NCBI GenBank assembly: GCA_963513935.1
Contig: OY740774.1
Location: 87,314,385 to 87,378,384 of the forward strand
From: Aphrophora alni
Taxonomy: Eukaryota; Arthropoda; Insecta; Hemiptera; Aphrophoridae
Length of the DNA: 64,000 bases
Direction of reading: 5' to 3'
Made by a program: the position numbers and the translations under genes. The notes under the pieces were generated by a model. It was not told where the DNA came from. It worked only from the letters and a program-made list of their open reading frames with translations, and ran no database searches. Positions 11,340 to 23,640 of this stretch are shown here, piece after piece; positions within the stretch are counted from its first letter, which is position 1, and each line of letters starts with the position of its first letter.

Positions 11340-11900
11340 AATAAGGACCTCGCTTCGTTTGGTACAAAAATATATACTTATTGCTGTCAATATTCGTTAC
11401 GGGTTGAAAGCTTCATGTGGATTAATTTCTTCAAATTTAAGAGTAATCTCATTCCCTCTTGACTAAAGTAAGGTTTCCCAAACCTAATCAACATCAACAT
11501 TCTTTCTTTGCAAGCGTAGAAAGTATTTATGCAAATATTTAATAAGGGATGTCTTGAGACACTGAGGAGCTTCAATTTATAAGAATCTCATTTCCCAATA
11601 ATTAAACCGTACATTCTTGAATATTGTCAGTTTCCTTTCTTGTTTGTAATGTTAATCAATGCTGTTAAGATAAGCATTACGCCATTGAAAGGGTACCAAA
11701 AGGAACTTGTTAAGGGTGTTTGAAAGTTTCAATGTTTATTTCTTCAAGACTGAAGAGAATATTGTTTTCTCTTGACTAAACAGTACAAGTTTTTTTATAA
11801 CTTTTCTTCTTATAGAGGTATGGAATTATAGTTATCAATTTATGTTAAGGAGTGTAAGGAAATACAGGCTAACTTTTCCAGGAATTTGACTTCTAAAAAT
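11340..11900 (+). repeat. Degenerate ~140-bp tandem repeat, about four units
   Basis: Recurring 'cttcaa..tttaagagtaatctcatt..cttgactaaa' blocks sit near 11430, 11567, 11730 and 11875, separated by blocks such as 'gtcaatattcgttacgggtt' or 'gttatcaatttatgttaagg'. It lies downstream of a family A copy, as at 24076. An ORF on the minus strand here (11387-11575) is a shadow of the repeat. Confidence 0.5.
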
Positions 11901-13204
11901 CTTTTTTTTCATTTTAATGTTATTTGATAACAATAAATTGTTCGTATTATTAATATTGTTTCGAATGTTTGCCATCATTTGTGTATAAGACATTTCACGA
12001 TTAATAATCAACGTTTTGAGCTTATAAATTTTCTCCCGTTATCAATTAATAAATATGGAAAAAAAACAAAAAAAAACTGAAAATATGACTATGTTGGAAA
12101 CTACAGCTTTGTCCAAGTCTAATACATTATGACTCCTTCAACTTTTTCACACTCCTCTATTCTTTCAAAAGACGACCATTTTCATTGTCAGTTCTGATTA
12201 AAAAGTATTGAAAATCACAGAATTGTTTTTCATCAAGTTTGGCCCTGATCTTTAAAACAGAAACCACCTTCACGTATACAATAAAATTCATCATTCACAT
12301 TGGTGAAAACCTGCTGCGACAATGAATGTTAAAAAGTGAAGATAAACACAAAGGTAATTTATTCATATGTGGAGGAAGTATTAGTTTTGTTGAATAATGC
12401 AGTGGAGTAAAATTGCGTCGCCAAAGAGAGATAAGCATGAACTAGTTTTGAAACAGAAAATGAAAAAATAAAACGGAAAACACTAGTGACGGAACTGGTG
12501 TTTCTATAATTTTTTTCATGTTTGAAAAAAGTGTCTCGGCTATTACAAACAAAAGATGTTGATATAAATTGTATTTTGTAATGTTTGTATTAGTTACAAA
12601 GTAAGTATAGGCCGAATTTGGTAATCGGACAAATTTCAACGTCTGTTTCGCGTTCAATGGTTTCAGGACAACAAAAACGTTATTTTGGACATGCCATCTG
12701 CCTGCAGTAGTTGTCATTGTCGTCTAGAACTACATGTATAATATTATGTATATTGTCTTTAATACAGTAGCTTTAGCAACGTCAATAACGAAATTTCAAA
12801 ATAACTTTTTGGTATTTAACTTATGCCAATTATTTATCCTGTTCGTTAATTTGTATTTACTTAGTTAAAAGTTTAATTAATTACTATATTTGTATTAATT
12901 AATTAATTTGTTTTAGAGTTATTACACTAACAAATAATTTATATCACTGATCGTAAGACTAGAGTTATTACTAGGCGATGAGAATATCTCATAATTTTCC
13001 AAAGTTGTAGTGAATTTTAAAGTGGTGACAAACTTATGATTTGCAAGAAAATATTTAAAAATGATTTTCTAAACTGGATAAAGAGATGTATACTTCATTG
13101 TGCAAGGGTAGCAGTTGGGGGTACAGTTTGGGGGGGGGTACGTGGATCTACTTTATTTTGCGTTGCCGGGTCATCAGATCGGTGCTAAAATTAATATAAC
13201 TTAA
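11901..13204. other. AT-rich non-coding stretch
   Basis: No gene was recognised. A 91-codon minus-strand frame (12442-12717) has no recognisable family or start context and I treat it as chance. A run of nine G lies near 13130. Confidence 0.45.
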
Positions 13205-13409
13205 CTGGGCGAATCTCAATCTAGGCTAGCCATTTTTAACGAATAATTTTAAAACTAATTTATTAAAGCTAACCCATCTACCCTAAAACCAATATTAATA
13301 TTAACTACATTGTATTGCCACAACCTGTCGGACTAACACAAAAGACCTATCATAGCCGTGTATTAGTTTAACTAATAATAATACGAATAACAATACGCGA
13401 TTCGCCCAG
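13205..13409. mobile_element. Candidate small TIR element (about 205 bp)
   Basis: Perfect 11-base inverted ends CTGGGCGAATC (13205-13215) and GATTCGCCCAG (13399-13409). The interior has no ORF. No clear target duplication is seen. A GC-rich palindrome, gggccgtaccggccc, lies just outside at about 13421-13436. It could be a MITE or a chance hairpin. Confidence 0.35.
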
Positions 13410-15327
13410 ATATAAACCCTAGGGCCGTACCGGCCCTATTCCATTAGGTTTAGCAAGGCATAATTAAATATTCAGGCACTGAAAGGATCCAAAGATGAAC
13501 GCTGTGCAAACGTCTTCCTTCACTGGTGGTTGATGCACTACTCTGCGTTATCTAGTCCCCTCACACATAAAAGATAGCGAAGGGCTCAGTGGTGACTAAT
13601 TACCACAAAATTGTTGTTGAATCGTACAACGCACATTTTACAGGAGTTGAGATTAAAGAGACGGAATTTACAACAAAAAGCTTTGCAAGTCTAACATTAG
13701 CAACGTTTATCCTATTTAAAACGCAGTTCTTTAAACAGATAAATAATATTTTTGTAAGGTGGATCATATCGTATAAAGATTATTGTCTAGGATTTTATTT
13801 ACATCACTCCCCTACTAACTTTGTAAGATAAACTTCGATCGTAATGCAACCTTTGACTTGTATATCCGAGTGAAAACAAAAGTTACACATTACAACTATA
13901 AATTTACAAGAATAGTATGTTGTTAGTAAAACTTTATGAAAACTAATATATTCCATAATCTGCTGCTCAGGGAAAAATTCAACAAATTTTCATATATTTT
14001 AAATCACTGAACAAGAATTTGTAAATTATAACAGGGAAATATAGAAGAAATTGTGGTTTCAATTGTTTGGACGAGGGAAATGTCATTGCCTCTAGTGAAG
14101 CAAAATTCATTCACGATTTTTTACGTCACCTGTAGTAAACATGAAACAGTATACCACAAATCATAAACACAGTTGTACGTTATACACGCTATTTACTTTT
14201 AGTTGTTACAGAAAATGAGTCTCTCTCTTTCAGGTGAATTTATTACGGATTTCCCAATACACTTTAAACTTATGAAAACAAAATAACCAATAATTGTTAT
14301 TGAATTAACTACGTCGGTAATGGAGTTAATGCCTTAAAGTGCGGCATGCAGATGTATGGATGTTTTTAGGAGGATAACACTATTAATAAGAAGACACGTG
14401 GCTCATTCAAGAATTACTGCTGCAGTTATCCCCGTATAAAGATTCTATTAAAAGCCCTTCTCATTTTTATTTTCAGTTTAGTCTTTGCTAAAACGAGTGA
14501 CAAAGTCATGTTAATTGTAAAATGAAATTTTTATTAAAATTAGGTTTTCCAAAAAATGTACATAATCAATAAAGTTGAAATATATAGCCTAGCTCCCATT
14601 AGAATTTTTAAGAAGTGAAAGACTGTTTACGGTTTTACATACACACATATATACGAACACACTTAAAAACAAACAAAATGATTATTAAAAATGAGTATAA
14701 CTTAGTTATTAAAAAAAAAAAAATAGGTCGAATCTTGGTCATCAGTTTCTAATTTATAATTTTATTTACAACAATGCGAAACAAATTGTTAGTGTTACTA
14801 GGAAAATAATGCTAAATTAAATTAGCCCTAAAATTAAATTTTCAATTCTAATATAGTGTAAGATTGTTTTTAGTTCCTGCAAATAATAATTTTGTTTTTA
14901 AATAGTAAAATATAGGCTATGTGGAAGATGTGGACGATTTCATTACGTATGAGGAAATAGATGAGTATTTATGTTAATTATTAAATATGGGTAATTGAAT
15001 AGTATAAAGCCAGAAACAAGAGTTGCACAACTACACAAATTATATTACATTTTTTGTATAAATAGTTTTAATGTAGTTTAGATTACAGTCGAAGTTTTCA
15101 TTTTTTATATTGGAAATAATAGAATTCTATTTTATTTCAAATATGCGCCGTTAACTGACATGGCCTATACGTATATTTTTTGTAAATATTATGCTTTATC
15201 AGTATAGGCTAAAAATGTTTATTTTTTAGCTTAGAGTATAATGTAGTACCAGTCATGAAAAAGTAGAACATGTTTTCAGTTTTTGTATTCATAATATTAT
15301 ATGGGTTATAATACCACATCACAGTAA
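13410..15327. other. AT-rich non-coding stretch
   Basis: No gene or repeat was recognised. An 80-codon forward frame at 13589-13831 shows no family resemblance. Confidence 0.45.
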
Positions 15328-16087
15328 TCACTATATATATAAACGGCTTTGTCCTGACTGACTGACTGAATGAATGACTGACAGAGAATCAACGTAGAGC
15401 AAAAACCAACAAAGATATTGATACCAAAATTTAAAGGCATATTTGTATGAGGTCATAGACGCTCACTAAGAAAGGATTTTGCGAAATTTTAATTTTAAAG
15501 GGTATTAAATACAAAAAGAAAAACAAGTCAATTTCATTCATTTAATTTTAAACGTCAACATACACGCGCCTAACGGCAAAAAGATAAGACTCGAATCAAA
15601 ACAAATTCTAAATCTAATATTTTCCGACCCAATTATAACTAATCCAGAAAATTGTCAATCTAAAACAAATCAAAACCTATATTAAAATTACGCCTAAGAA
15701 TTTGATTAATCCATAAAAAAATTAAAATACACAGTTAAAGACAAGAAAACTTAAATAATTTGTTTTTATCTAGACGTGAAAGGTCAACTTGGAAAATAAC
15801 CGAATTGAAAATATAACTCCGATCTTTCGCCGATTATAAAAATACAGAAGACCTAGAGACAAAATGAGATATACAGAAATACGAAGTAGATATTTCTAAA
15901 TATAAAACATCACCTGAGTTCATATAAATATTTAATAACAAAGACATAATCTGTCGAAATATGAACGAAAATCTGGAATTAAGATGGCGACCATTAGAAG
16001 CAAGACGTTAGTTATATAATACACGCCCACAGAAGTTTGTGATTGGAGAAGAATATCGCGGGACTTTCTTCGCCGATATGAATAGAA

Positions 16088-16091
<4 letters not shown>
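15328..16091 (+). mobile_element. Possible Helitron-like 5' end and body
   Basis: It starts TCACTATATATATAAACGGC, preceded by A, and is followed by repeated CTGA words and 'gagaatcaacgtagagc'. This is the style of start seen in many animal Helitrons. No CTAG-type 3' end or hairpin was found before the AT microsatellite at 16092, so the right limit is uncertain. No coding sequence was seen. Confidence 0.3.

Positions 16092-16138
<47 letters not shown>
16092..16138. repeat. (AT)n microsatellite
   Basis: An uninterrupted TA dinucleotide run. A minus-strand frame with alternating Ile/Tyr here is a product of the run. Confidence 0.95.
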
Positions 16139-16140
<2 letters not shown>

Positions 16141-17179
16141 ATATAAGATATTTTTCTTTATCCTTTGAGAGAATTTATTTAACCCTATTCAACATTCTAA
16201 ATTTTAATTGAATAATGTAAAATCATATTTAAATATATAAATTATTAACAGTTTGTTGAATAAGTAGGATCATAAATTACATTTCATCTTTCCCCCAAAA
16301 ATAAACAAGATTGCATAAGAACAATGAACTTATAAAAACAATCTCTCTGTACGCCTTTGTTGAAAAAAAACAATTGAATATTTTTTTTCAGTGTATATTT
16401 AGAAGCCATTAAGACTATATGGATGCTTTTCTGGACTGTTCAGTTTTCCTAAATAATAGTAGGCCTTATTAAAATTTATTAAATAGAACATCAGAAGATT
16501 TTAAATTAAGGCTCTAATACTTAATCTATCTATCTATCTTCTATATAAATAAAAATGTAAATGTGCGTTTGTTCAAAATCGATAATCTCAGAAAGTTCTT
16601 CACCGATTGCTTTGAAATTTGGACACAGTATTCCATTCGAATCCACGAGTGTTTTTATATACTTTTTGAAAAACTGTAGCATCTAATGAACATAAAAACA
16701 ACAAAAAATATGCTCAATATTTAACAAAAATGCAAGCGCCATTACATATGTTTATGGACTATAATAATAACAGCTGTAGTCAACTGTTTCCTATATTTCC
16801 ATTATCAGCTGATTTCAAACTTCAAACAACTGTATGTATTTGGATTTCTATCAAGATAGGTTTTTGTGAACAACGACATCTGTTGAAGTAAAAACAAAAC
16901 ACACTATATTAAATATTTTCAATGTTTCCAAATTTTAATGTATTGTTGTAATTAACAAATAATGTTTAAATCAATTATTTTGTAAGACATTCCGTTAGTA
17001 CAATAACATTTACTATAGCATTAATTTCGTGAGTATAAATAATTTTTTGTATTTTTTCACCGTCTTTCATTTGGTTAAACCAGATTAAATAAAAAAATTA
17101 CAATAACTCAAATAACATTTTTTGTCATAACCTATTTTCATCATTATAATATTAATAACTATATTAAACCATTTGATTT

Positions 17180-17530
17180 ATCAATATAAAATTTAAAATA
17201 ATTAGGCCTAAAAGGTCATATTTTTATCTTTCTTTTAAAATTAAAAAATCTTAATAAATACAAAACATAAAACTGTAACAACTAGGCCTACAATTCAAAA
17301 AACCCATTTATTTTATAATCTAAACTGTATTACACTTCCAAATTTTATAATAACATAACTATATAATTAATTACTTCTAAGATAATTAATATATCAATAT
17401 GAAATAAAAAACACTTAAAAGACAATAATTATATCTTTATTTTAAAATTAAAGAATCTTTATAAATACAAGACATAAAATTGTAACAGTTAGGCCTACAA
17501 TTTAAATAAAAACTTATCTAAATGTTACAT
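17180..17530 (+). repeat. Degenerate ~210-bp direct duplication within Helitron
   Basis: 'tcaatataaaat' and 'actaggcctacaattcaaa' near 17181-17300 recur as 'tcaatatgaaat' and 'gttaggcctacaatttaaa' near 17394-17510, at an offset of 207-213 bases. Confidence 0.5.
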
Positions 17531-18309
17531 AAATAATAACTTTTTTAAAACAGGTTATTGTACACAATGTTATTTTCTCGGGAATATTAATTAGGACAGA
17601 GATTTTGTATTGTTATAAATAAAAGAGGCAATTTTCAATTTATAAAATATATCATTTACCATATTATAAATAGGCCTAGCCTACTATTAAATTCTAATGT
17701 CTTTCTTTTTTTTTAAATTAGATTGTAACATATTGTTTTCTTAATTTTAAATATTATTATCTTAACGCAAGCTTTTATTGGTTTGTGTGTGTTGAAATAT
17801 ATGTTGGTTCAATCTAGGCCTAACTTAAAAATATTATTTGTACTAGCTGGACATCCGAATCAACTGTTTCATCAGTTATTTTATTAAATTGGCTGCTATG
17901 GTAATGAATGCCAATAGGTACATTCAAGAAATATGTATTGGTTCATCTTTCTAGGCCTAACCTAAAATTATATTTAATTTATTTTACCTACCTTAATGGC
18001 AACATACACACATAATTAAATTTATGTTGTTGTGCACATCTTTGGCATAGTACGTTTCTATTGATATTTATAAATTTCATCTTTCAATAGTAATTTTTTA
18101 GTTTTTCATAATGTTGTTTATTTATTGATACTACAGCTGCTAGACACTGGGTTTAATGCCCAAAGATTTTTTTACGATTTTCAAAATAAATTTACAAATA
18201 TGGAATATAAAAAATGTTTTTATCAAAATGAATCCTACTCTATGTTACTCTGGGATAGTGTAGCTTTTTATTTAAAAAAATGTTTCAATTGGTTCCATAT
18301 TTCCAACAT

Positions 18310-18936
18310 AAAAATGTTCAAGTATTTCCCAATATTCAAACCAATTATAAGAATTGCGATTGGCTGAGTGAACGAGCTATTCTTGCCTCCAAGAACAAAG
18401 ACGTCTACGAACTAAATAATATTATTCAGACTAAAATTCAAAGCGAGGTAGTCACATACAAGCCCGTCGACACTGTTGTAGAAGCAAATGAAGCAAATAA
18501 TTACCCAACAGAATTTTTAAATTCACTCTATCTGCTAGGGATGCCACCACACTTAATGCAATTGAAAATCGGTGTGCCGATAATCATCTTGCGAAATATC
18601 AACCAGCCAAAGCTTTGCAACGGCACAAGACTTTCAGTGAAACAATTAATAAACAACGTCATAGAAGCAACAATCTTGACAGGACCTTACAAAAATGATG
18701 ATGTCCTCATTCCTCGCATTCCTTTAATTCCAACAGACATGCCATTTAAATTTAAGAGATTGCAGTTCCCAATTCGATTGGCATTTGCAATTACCATTAA
18801 CAAAGCTCAGGGCCAAAATTTAGAATTGTGTGGCTTAGATCTAGAAACGGATTGCTACGTTAACCAGATAATCTGTATATATACACAAACAATGGAACTA
18901 CAAAAAATATTGTGTACCCACAAGCATTGTTTAAAT
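18310..18936 (+). pseudogene. Helitron Pif1-like helicase, C-terminal fragment
   Basis: In Helitrons this is the 5'-3' DNA helicase domain of the Rep/Helicase protein, which acts in rolling-circle transposition. The frame is continuous from about FPNIQTNYKNCDWLSERAI (near 18320) through YPTEFLNSLYLLGMPPHLMQ, KIGVPIIILRNINQPKLCNG and FKFKRLQFPIRLAFAITINK to AQGQNLELCGLDLE (near 18845). These are helicase segments next to the C-terminal conserved motifs. Just after, the segment that should carry the final helicase motif is missing. The frame shifts by one, and the normal C-terminus (NNGTTKNIVYPQALFK-stop) is still readable at about 18890-18936. The Rep nuclease, the Walker A part and the rest of the helicase are absent upstream. 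It is clearly dead: 5'-truncated, internally deleted and frameshifted. The upstream 80-codon frame at 18125-18367 has no recognisable homology. Confidence 0.88.
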
Positions 18937-19030
18937 AAACATATTTTAATTTATGTCTTTATTTATGTCTTTTATTTATTTTCCATTTAACCAGATGAAC
19001 CACAGCAACGCGTGGCCGGGTACAGCTAGT

Positions 19031-19240
19031 ATATATATAAATGGTTCAAAGATATAAATTCTAACTCGACACTATATTCAGATTTTATGGAATTCATGGC
19101 GATTTGATGGATTTATTTTTGAATTGACTTATCTTTACTTACACATGACTGTTACATCAACACATGTGCAGGCATGGGCCTCTTGATTCTTGATAACGAT
19201 AAGGTAAGTAATAAAGATACTATGACTGGCCATGTTCAGC
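19031..19240. other. Short non-coding stretch after Helitron
   Basis: It starts with 'atatatataaatgg', which looks like a second Helitron-type start next to the CTAG end. No further support. Confidence 0.25.
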
Positions 19241-19950
19241 TGGACTAGTTCGTCTTTACCATGTTTGTGTGGGCCTTGTAAGGCTTGGTCATCTTGGCTG
19301 AACTTCCATGCTTGGTCTTGATTGGTCGGGCCATTGTACGGCTTGGCCTATAGCTTGGCTGGGACTTATTAAGGCTGGGTCGTCATAGTGATAAGGACTT
19401 GGGTATCTTGGACTTTACGGCTGGTACATATGAGACTATATTGTGGTTATCGGTCCTTGTAACGGCTTGGCCTATAGCTCCGCTGGGACTTATTAAGGCT
19501 TGGTTGTCATCGTGATAATGACTTGGGTGTCTTGGACTTTACGGCTGGTACATATGAGACTATATTGTGGTTATCGGTCCTTGTAACGGCTTGGCCTATA
19601 GCTGGCTGGGACTTATTAAGGCTTGGTTGTCATGAATTGGACTTGGATGTCCTTGGCCTTCTTAGGCTAGGACATCACGGCTTTATCGTGGTTACCGGGC
19701 CTTGTACGGCTTGGCCTACAGCTCGGCTGAGACTTTACTTAAGGCCTGAAAGTCATGATGTGGGCTCAAATGTATTGGACATAATAGGCTGGGGTACCGA
19801 GGCTTTATCACGGCTTCCGGGCCTTGTAAGGCTTTGTCTATAGCTCGGCTTGGACTTACATTCGGCTTGTCCTATTAAGATTGAGCCTTGGTAAACTTGG
19901 CCTATAGATGGCTAGGACTTACTATGGCTTGCACACTTGTGGTTTAGACA
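19241..19950 (+). repeat. GC-rich degenerate tandem array, ~124-bp unit
   Basis: About five to six units built around 'ggcttggcctatagctcg', 'ctgggacttattaaggc', 'ttgtcat' and 'gacttgg'. 'gactttacgg' at 19411 and 19535 gives a period of 124. Later units are more diverged. The composition is much richer in G and C than the surrounding DNA. A 106-codon frame (19523-19843) runs through the repeat and is an artefact of it. No similarity to a known satellite was recognised. Confidence 0.8.
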
Positions 19951-20888
19951 CTAGACTGAGCTGTGCGTGGCACTGACGATTAATGGAGATTTTCATAATT
20001 CGCTACACTGGTAGTGAGTATTGTTTTGAATAAAAGAATTTTTTACTTCAAATTATAATATGACTAGATTTATTATTTTCACTAACTATTAATATTTGTA
20101 AGGCTATAATAGTAAAATGGTGTGTTAAGAAGGAATGGAAGTTTCATTTAAAAAGACAAATATGATACCCTTGTAATACGTTTAAAGTTAAACAGATAAT
20201 ATTAAAACTAAATTAAATTACAGTATCCTTACACCAATTTTATGCCCTTGAGTATATAAAATGTATAAGCTTAGTTTTGGGTATTAAACTCTAACTATAA
20301 TTTACTACCAATTTATAACGTTCATATAGTTAAACATTTATGCCGAAGATTTTTTAAAATTGAAATTCAAAATATTACTTTAAAAAAATGTTTTAAGGTA
20401 TACTGGGATCCTCGCTCATCAGCTTTGATTCTTACGTATTTTACAATGAAAACTGATAGCAAAAGTTTTCAAATCTTTCAAAGTGCGTCAAAAGCAATAA
20501 AAAGAACCCCTTTGACTGTTTTACGAAGAAGTAGTTGGAAATGTATAATTGTTTTAATATTTTGAAGGAAGTAATTTATTAAATTAATTGACAACAGTAA
20601 TTACATAATTTTGTCTGTGCAACCAATTCTTACTTCAAATATTTTATTATTTCACTTTAATAAGGAAATTAAACGATTTGATGTCTTGAAACGAGTATCT
20701 AACAAGGGTTGCTTTTAAAATTAGCAACTGGAAGACGATTGATTACGATGGGATTTATTTTTCTCAGGCCATGGTGCTAAAGATTTAAATCCTGGTTCCA
20801 ACTTGTCTATTGAGAGCAATGAAGAATAAAGTTGAGAAGATACTCAGATTTAGATTAAAATTGTAACAAAGACTTTAAACATATATAC
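19951..20888. other. AT-rich non-coding stretch
   Basis: Nothing recognised. Confidence 0.45.
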
Positions 20889-20889
20889 C

Positions 20890-20950
<61 letters not shown>
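20889..20950. repeat. (AT)n microsatellite
   Basis: An uninterrupted TA run of about 60 bases. Confidence 0.95.
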
Positions 20951-20956
<6 letters not shown>

Positions 20957-22514
20957 ACTACAAGCTTTTCACTATAAAATGATATATTATCTCGTTTCCA
21001 TCAGAATTTTTTTTTTTAATATCTTCTTAATAATTGCCTTATTTTTCTGGCTTTTGTAAACCTTCCGAATTTCTGACATAAATGACGATATACAAGCAAA
21101 CTATAGTTTTTATCATAAAAATAATAATAATATAAGCAGTAAACATGTTCTAAATGTCATAATCTATTCGGAACGATTAACATAAAATATTTTTTTAATT
21201 GGGGTCCACAGGACCCCAGTGTGACCATTATATCTGAGAAATGACAGTATGACCTCGGAAGGTTAAATAAAAAGGAATCTTATTTTTATAATGTAAATAT
21301 ATATAGTTTTTTAGTAGTACTATACATAACTTTTTATTACAAGTTTCAGTATTTAAAAAAGTTATTCTAAAATTGGTTCATTTCAGTTCTATCGAGATTT
21401 AACTACTATGAATTGTTATCCTATTGTTGTTATATGTTATTGTTATTAATAAAATTCAAAATTTATTAAATATAATATTAATTTTATATTTACAGTATAT
21501 ATAAAACATGTTTTTCTAGTTAAATTATTATAAATAGTGGAATTAACCTTTTTTCTGAAATGATTAAAAGCGTGATGATTTTACTTAACCATGTAAAAAC
21601 CTGCATTCTGCAGAATAGCAGGTTTTGGCAGCTGTTTTTTTCACGATTTATTACATAATATTACAGGCTATAATGCCTATAAATTTCGTTGCGGAAATAT
21701 GTGGGATTTATAACTTTTTCGATATTTAAAGTTAGAAGATTGTTAAAAAGTTTTGTACAATTTACAAACTACAATTAACAATTCTAAAAATGTTTTGAAT
21801 TTTTAAAATAATTTTTCTAACACATGTAAATATTCAGCATGTCATCACGATATGAATCCATTATTCGTCATGAAAATCTGACAACACTGTACAACGATAC
21901 TCGTGCTTGAAGGAACCGGAGTAATCTGAGGGTCTGCCATTGAAAAAAGAAGAAGAAGATATTTAATTAAAATGAAACCACTCAAACGAGATTGCTGTTT
22001 AAATACTGGCCTTTCTGTAACTCTGACGTTAGTGTCACTTGCGAATTGATGCTGAAGCTCAGATATAAACTAACGCACTTTTCTAATTGTGGAATGTGAC
22101 ACTTTGAATATCACTCTCACCAACTGTATAGTAAAAATTCCCTTAATAGTAATATTGATTTTTTTAATTTTCCCAGCTTTTTGGATTTTGCACCACTGTG
22201 CGTCGTCCGCCCGTTGTTGTTGTCGTCGTCGAAATTTGGTGTAGGAAACTATAGAGCGCTCATATATAAAACCCTACTGAAAATCAAACTACAAACTAAA
22301 ATGGCGAATTAAAACAGTTTCATGTTTATATTTCGTCTGTTACTCGACTTAACAACACACAAAATTAGATAAAAACGTGAATATTTAATTTTTCCAATCA
22401 TAATACCAACTTTGCCTCACTGCGATGACAAATTTTATCCTCCTTTCTTTCTACAAAGTTACTGTTAAATTTCGATCCATGACCTACCAAGAACATGCAG
22501 CAGAAAATGATACG
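20951..22514. other. AT-rich non-coding stretch
   Basis: No gene recognised. A short GC-richer patch (22195-22235) contains a gttgttgttgtcgtcgtcg triplet run. Confidence 0.45.
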
Positions 22515-22870
22515 AGATCGGGCAGGGCGTAATCACCGACACGGGGGTAGCAAGTGGAGGCTCCTCAACATCTTCGACTCCCGCCAAGGCCGAGGCGCTG
22601 TTACAAGTAAATCAACAATCTATACAATCTACTAGGTTTCTTAGGACCTACTCGGCGTCTAAATAGTAGTTATATGCACAACTACAAGGTTCAGAAATCC
22701 TGAATAACAACTGTTTTTAACAAACTTACTCCACTGAGTAAAACCACTTGATCTACCAATACAATTTAAGATTTTCTACAATGCCCAAAAGTTACATTTA
22801 GAGGATCTCCTTGTATTACATTGTATGATGAAGCTGGTGAGCACTATCAACGCCTCACAACTTGTTTTGA
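22515..22870 (+). repeat. Dispersed repeat family B, copy 1
   Basis: It aligns by eye with 31915-32270. Shared blocks in order are 'gtagcaagtggaggctcc', 'aacaactgttttt', 'aacaaacttactccactg', 'ctaccaat..aatttaagat', 'ctacaatgcccaa' and 'attgtatgatgaagctggt'. Class unknown, no frame. It directly abuts a reverse family A copy, so A and B may be two ends of one larger element. Confidence 0.6.
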
Positions 22871-22879
22871 TTTGTTGTT

Positions 22880-23110
22880 TAGAGACGAATAACATCTCGG
22901 TCATCATTGCCTAACAAAAAAAAAAGAATAAAATATTGTAATACAAAGACTCCTTGTCATCAAATATTCTAATAATGTCAGAGTTGGAATACAATATGAG
23001 AAAGATCTAACATGAGACAACATGAAAAAATGTATAGATCCAGCTAGAATTCCTCTTGATTGTCACAACCGTGTTCACTATGAGTAAACCCTCCGAGACA
23101 TTCAGTTTGT
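22880..23110 (-). repeat. Dispersed repeat family A, copy 4 (reverse)
   Basis: Read on the minus strand it shows the family A word order, including 'ggcaatgatgaccgagatg'. The end near 23080 reads 'gggtttactcatagtg'. Confidence 0.5.
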
Positions 23111-23379
23111 GGTGAGAAATATCGAGCTACAGAGGGGAATATAAACTAACCTTAGGCGGGAAAATCTATACCGGAAACATTTTAAGATTTACTTAAATCC
23201 TCCCTTTTTCCAGATAGAACCTTTTCTTATCTATGCCTTTTAAGCTGTGATATGTGTCAGACTTGTTCAATGAGGGGGGAAGAATCTCATTTAGCTAACA
23301 AATTGTGTGTTAGTCATTATTCTTTCTTTTCTTTAAAAATATGATCGTATTTAAGTGTTAAAGGTTATTTAAGTGGTAG

Positions 23380-23640
23380 AGGAGCGAATTACTACAAAGT
23401 TTGGTGAAATTTGACTTTGACTAAACTAAGGTTTTCTTGAACTTTGTCAAGTTGTCTTCTCTTTTGCAAGGATAGAAACTATTGTTGTCATTGTTTGTTT
23501 AGGTGTTACGTGGAACATCACTTCAACTTTTGCAGGAATCTCGTTCATCTAAACCACGATGGTTATTTATTCTTTTAATTATCCTCTCTTTGTAAATGTA
23601 GAAAATTATTGCAAATAAGTTTTAAGGCCTGTTTTGCTTC
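23380..23640 (+). repeat. Degenerate ~140-bp tandem repeat, two units
   Basis: 'caaagtttggtgaaattt' plus 'gactttgactaaactaagg' at about 23393, and 'cttcaacttttgcaggaatc' plus 'tcgttcatctaaacc' at about 23520. Same family as 11340-11900 and 24388-24760. Confidence 0.55.

Larger units (their letters stand above)
16537..19029 (+). mobile_element. Helitron, decayed, both ends visible
   Basis: The 5' end reads TCTTCTATATAAATAAAAATG after an A, followed by 'aatctcagaaagttcttcac' and 'tttgaaatttggacacag'. This is the characteristic start of animal Helitrons. The 3' end is a GC-rich stretch finishing in gccgggtacag-CTAG at 19026-19029 and followed by T, as expected for insertion between A and T without target duplication. 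The exact 5' base is uncertain because of a (TATC)n run just before it. Length is about 2.5 kb against 5-8 kb for autonomous copies. It keeps only the C-terminal part of the helicase. An inner direct duplication of about 210 bp lies at 17180-17510. Confidence 0.8.

Noticed and set aside
19523..19843. 106-codon ORF
   Set aside because: It runs through a degenerate ~124-bp tandem repeat, and the frame is not kept from unit to unit.
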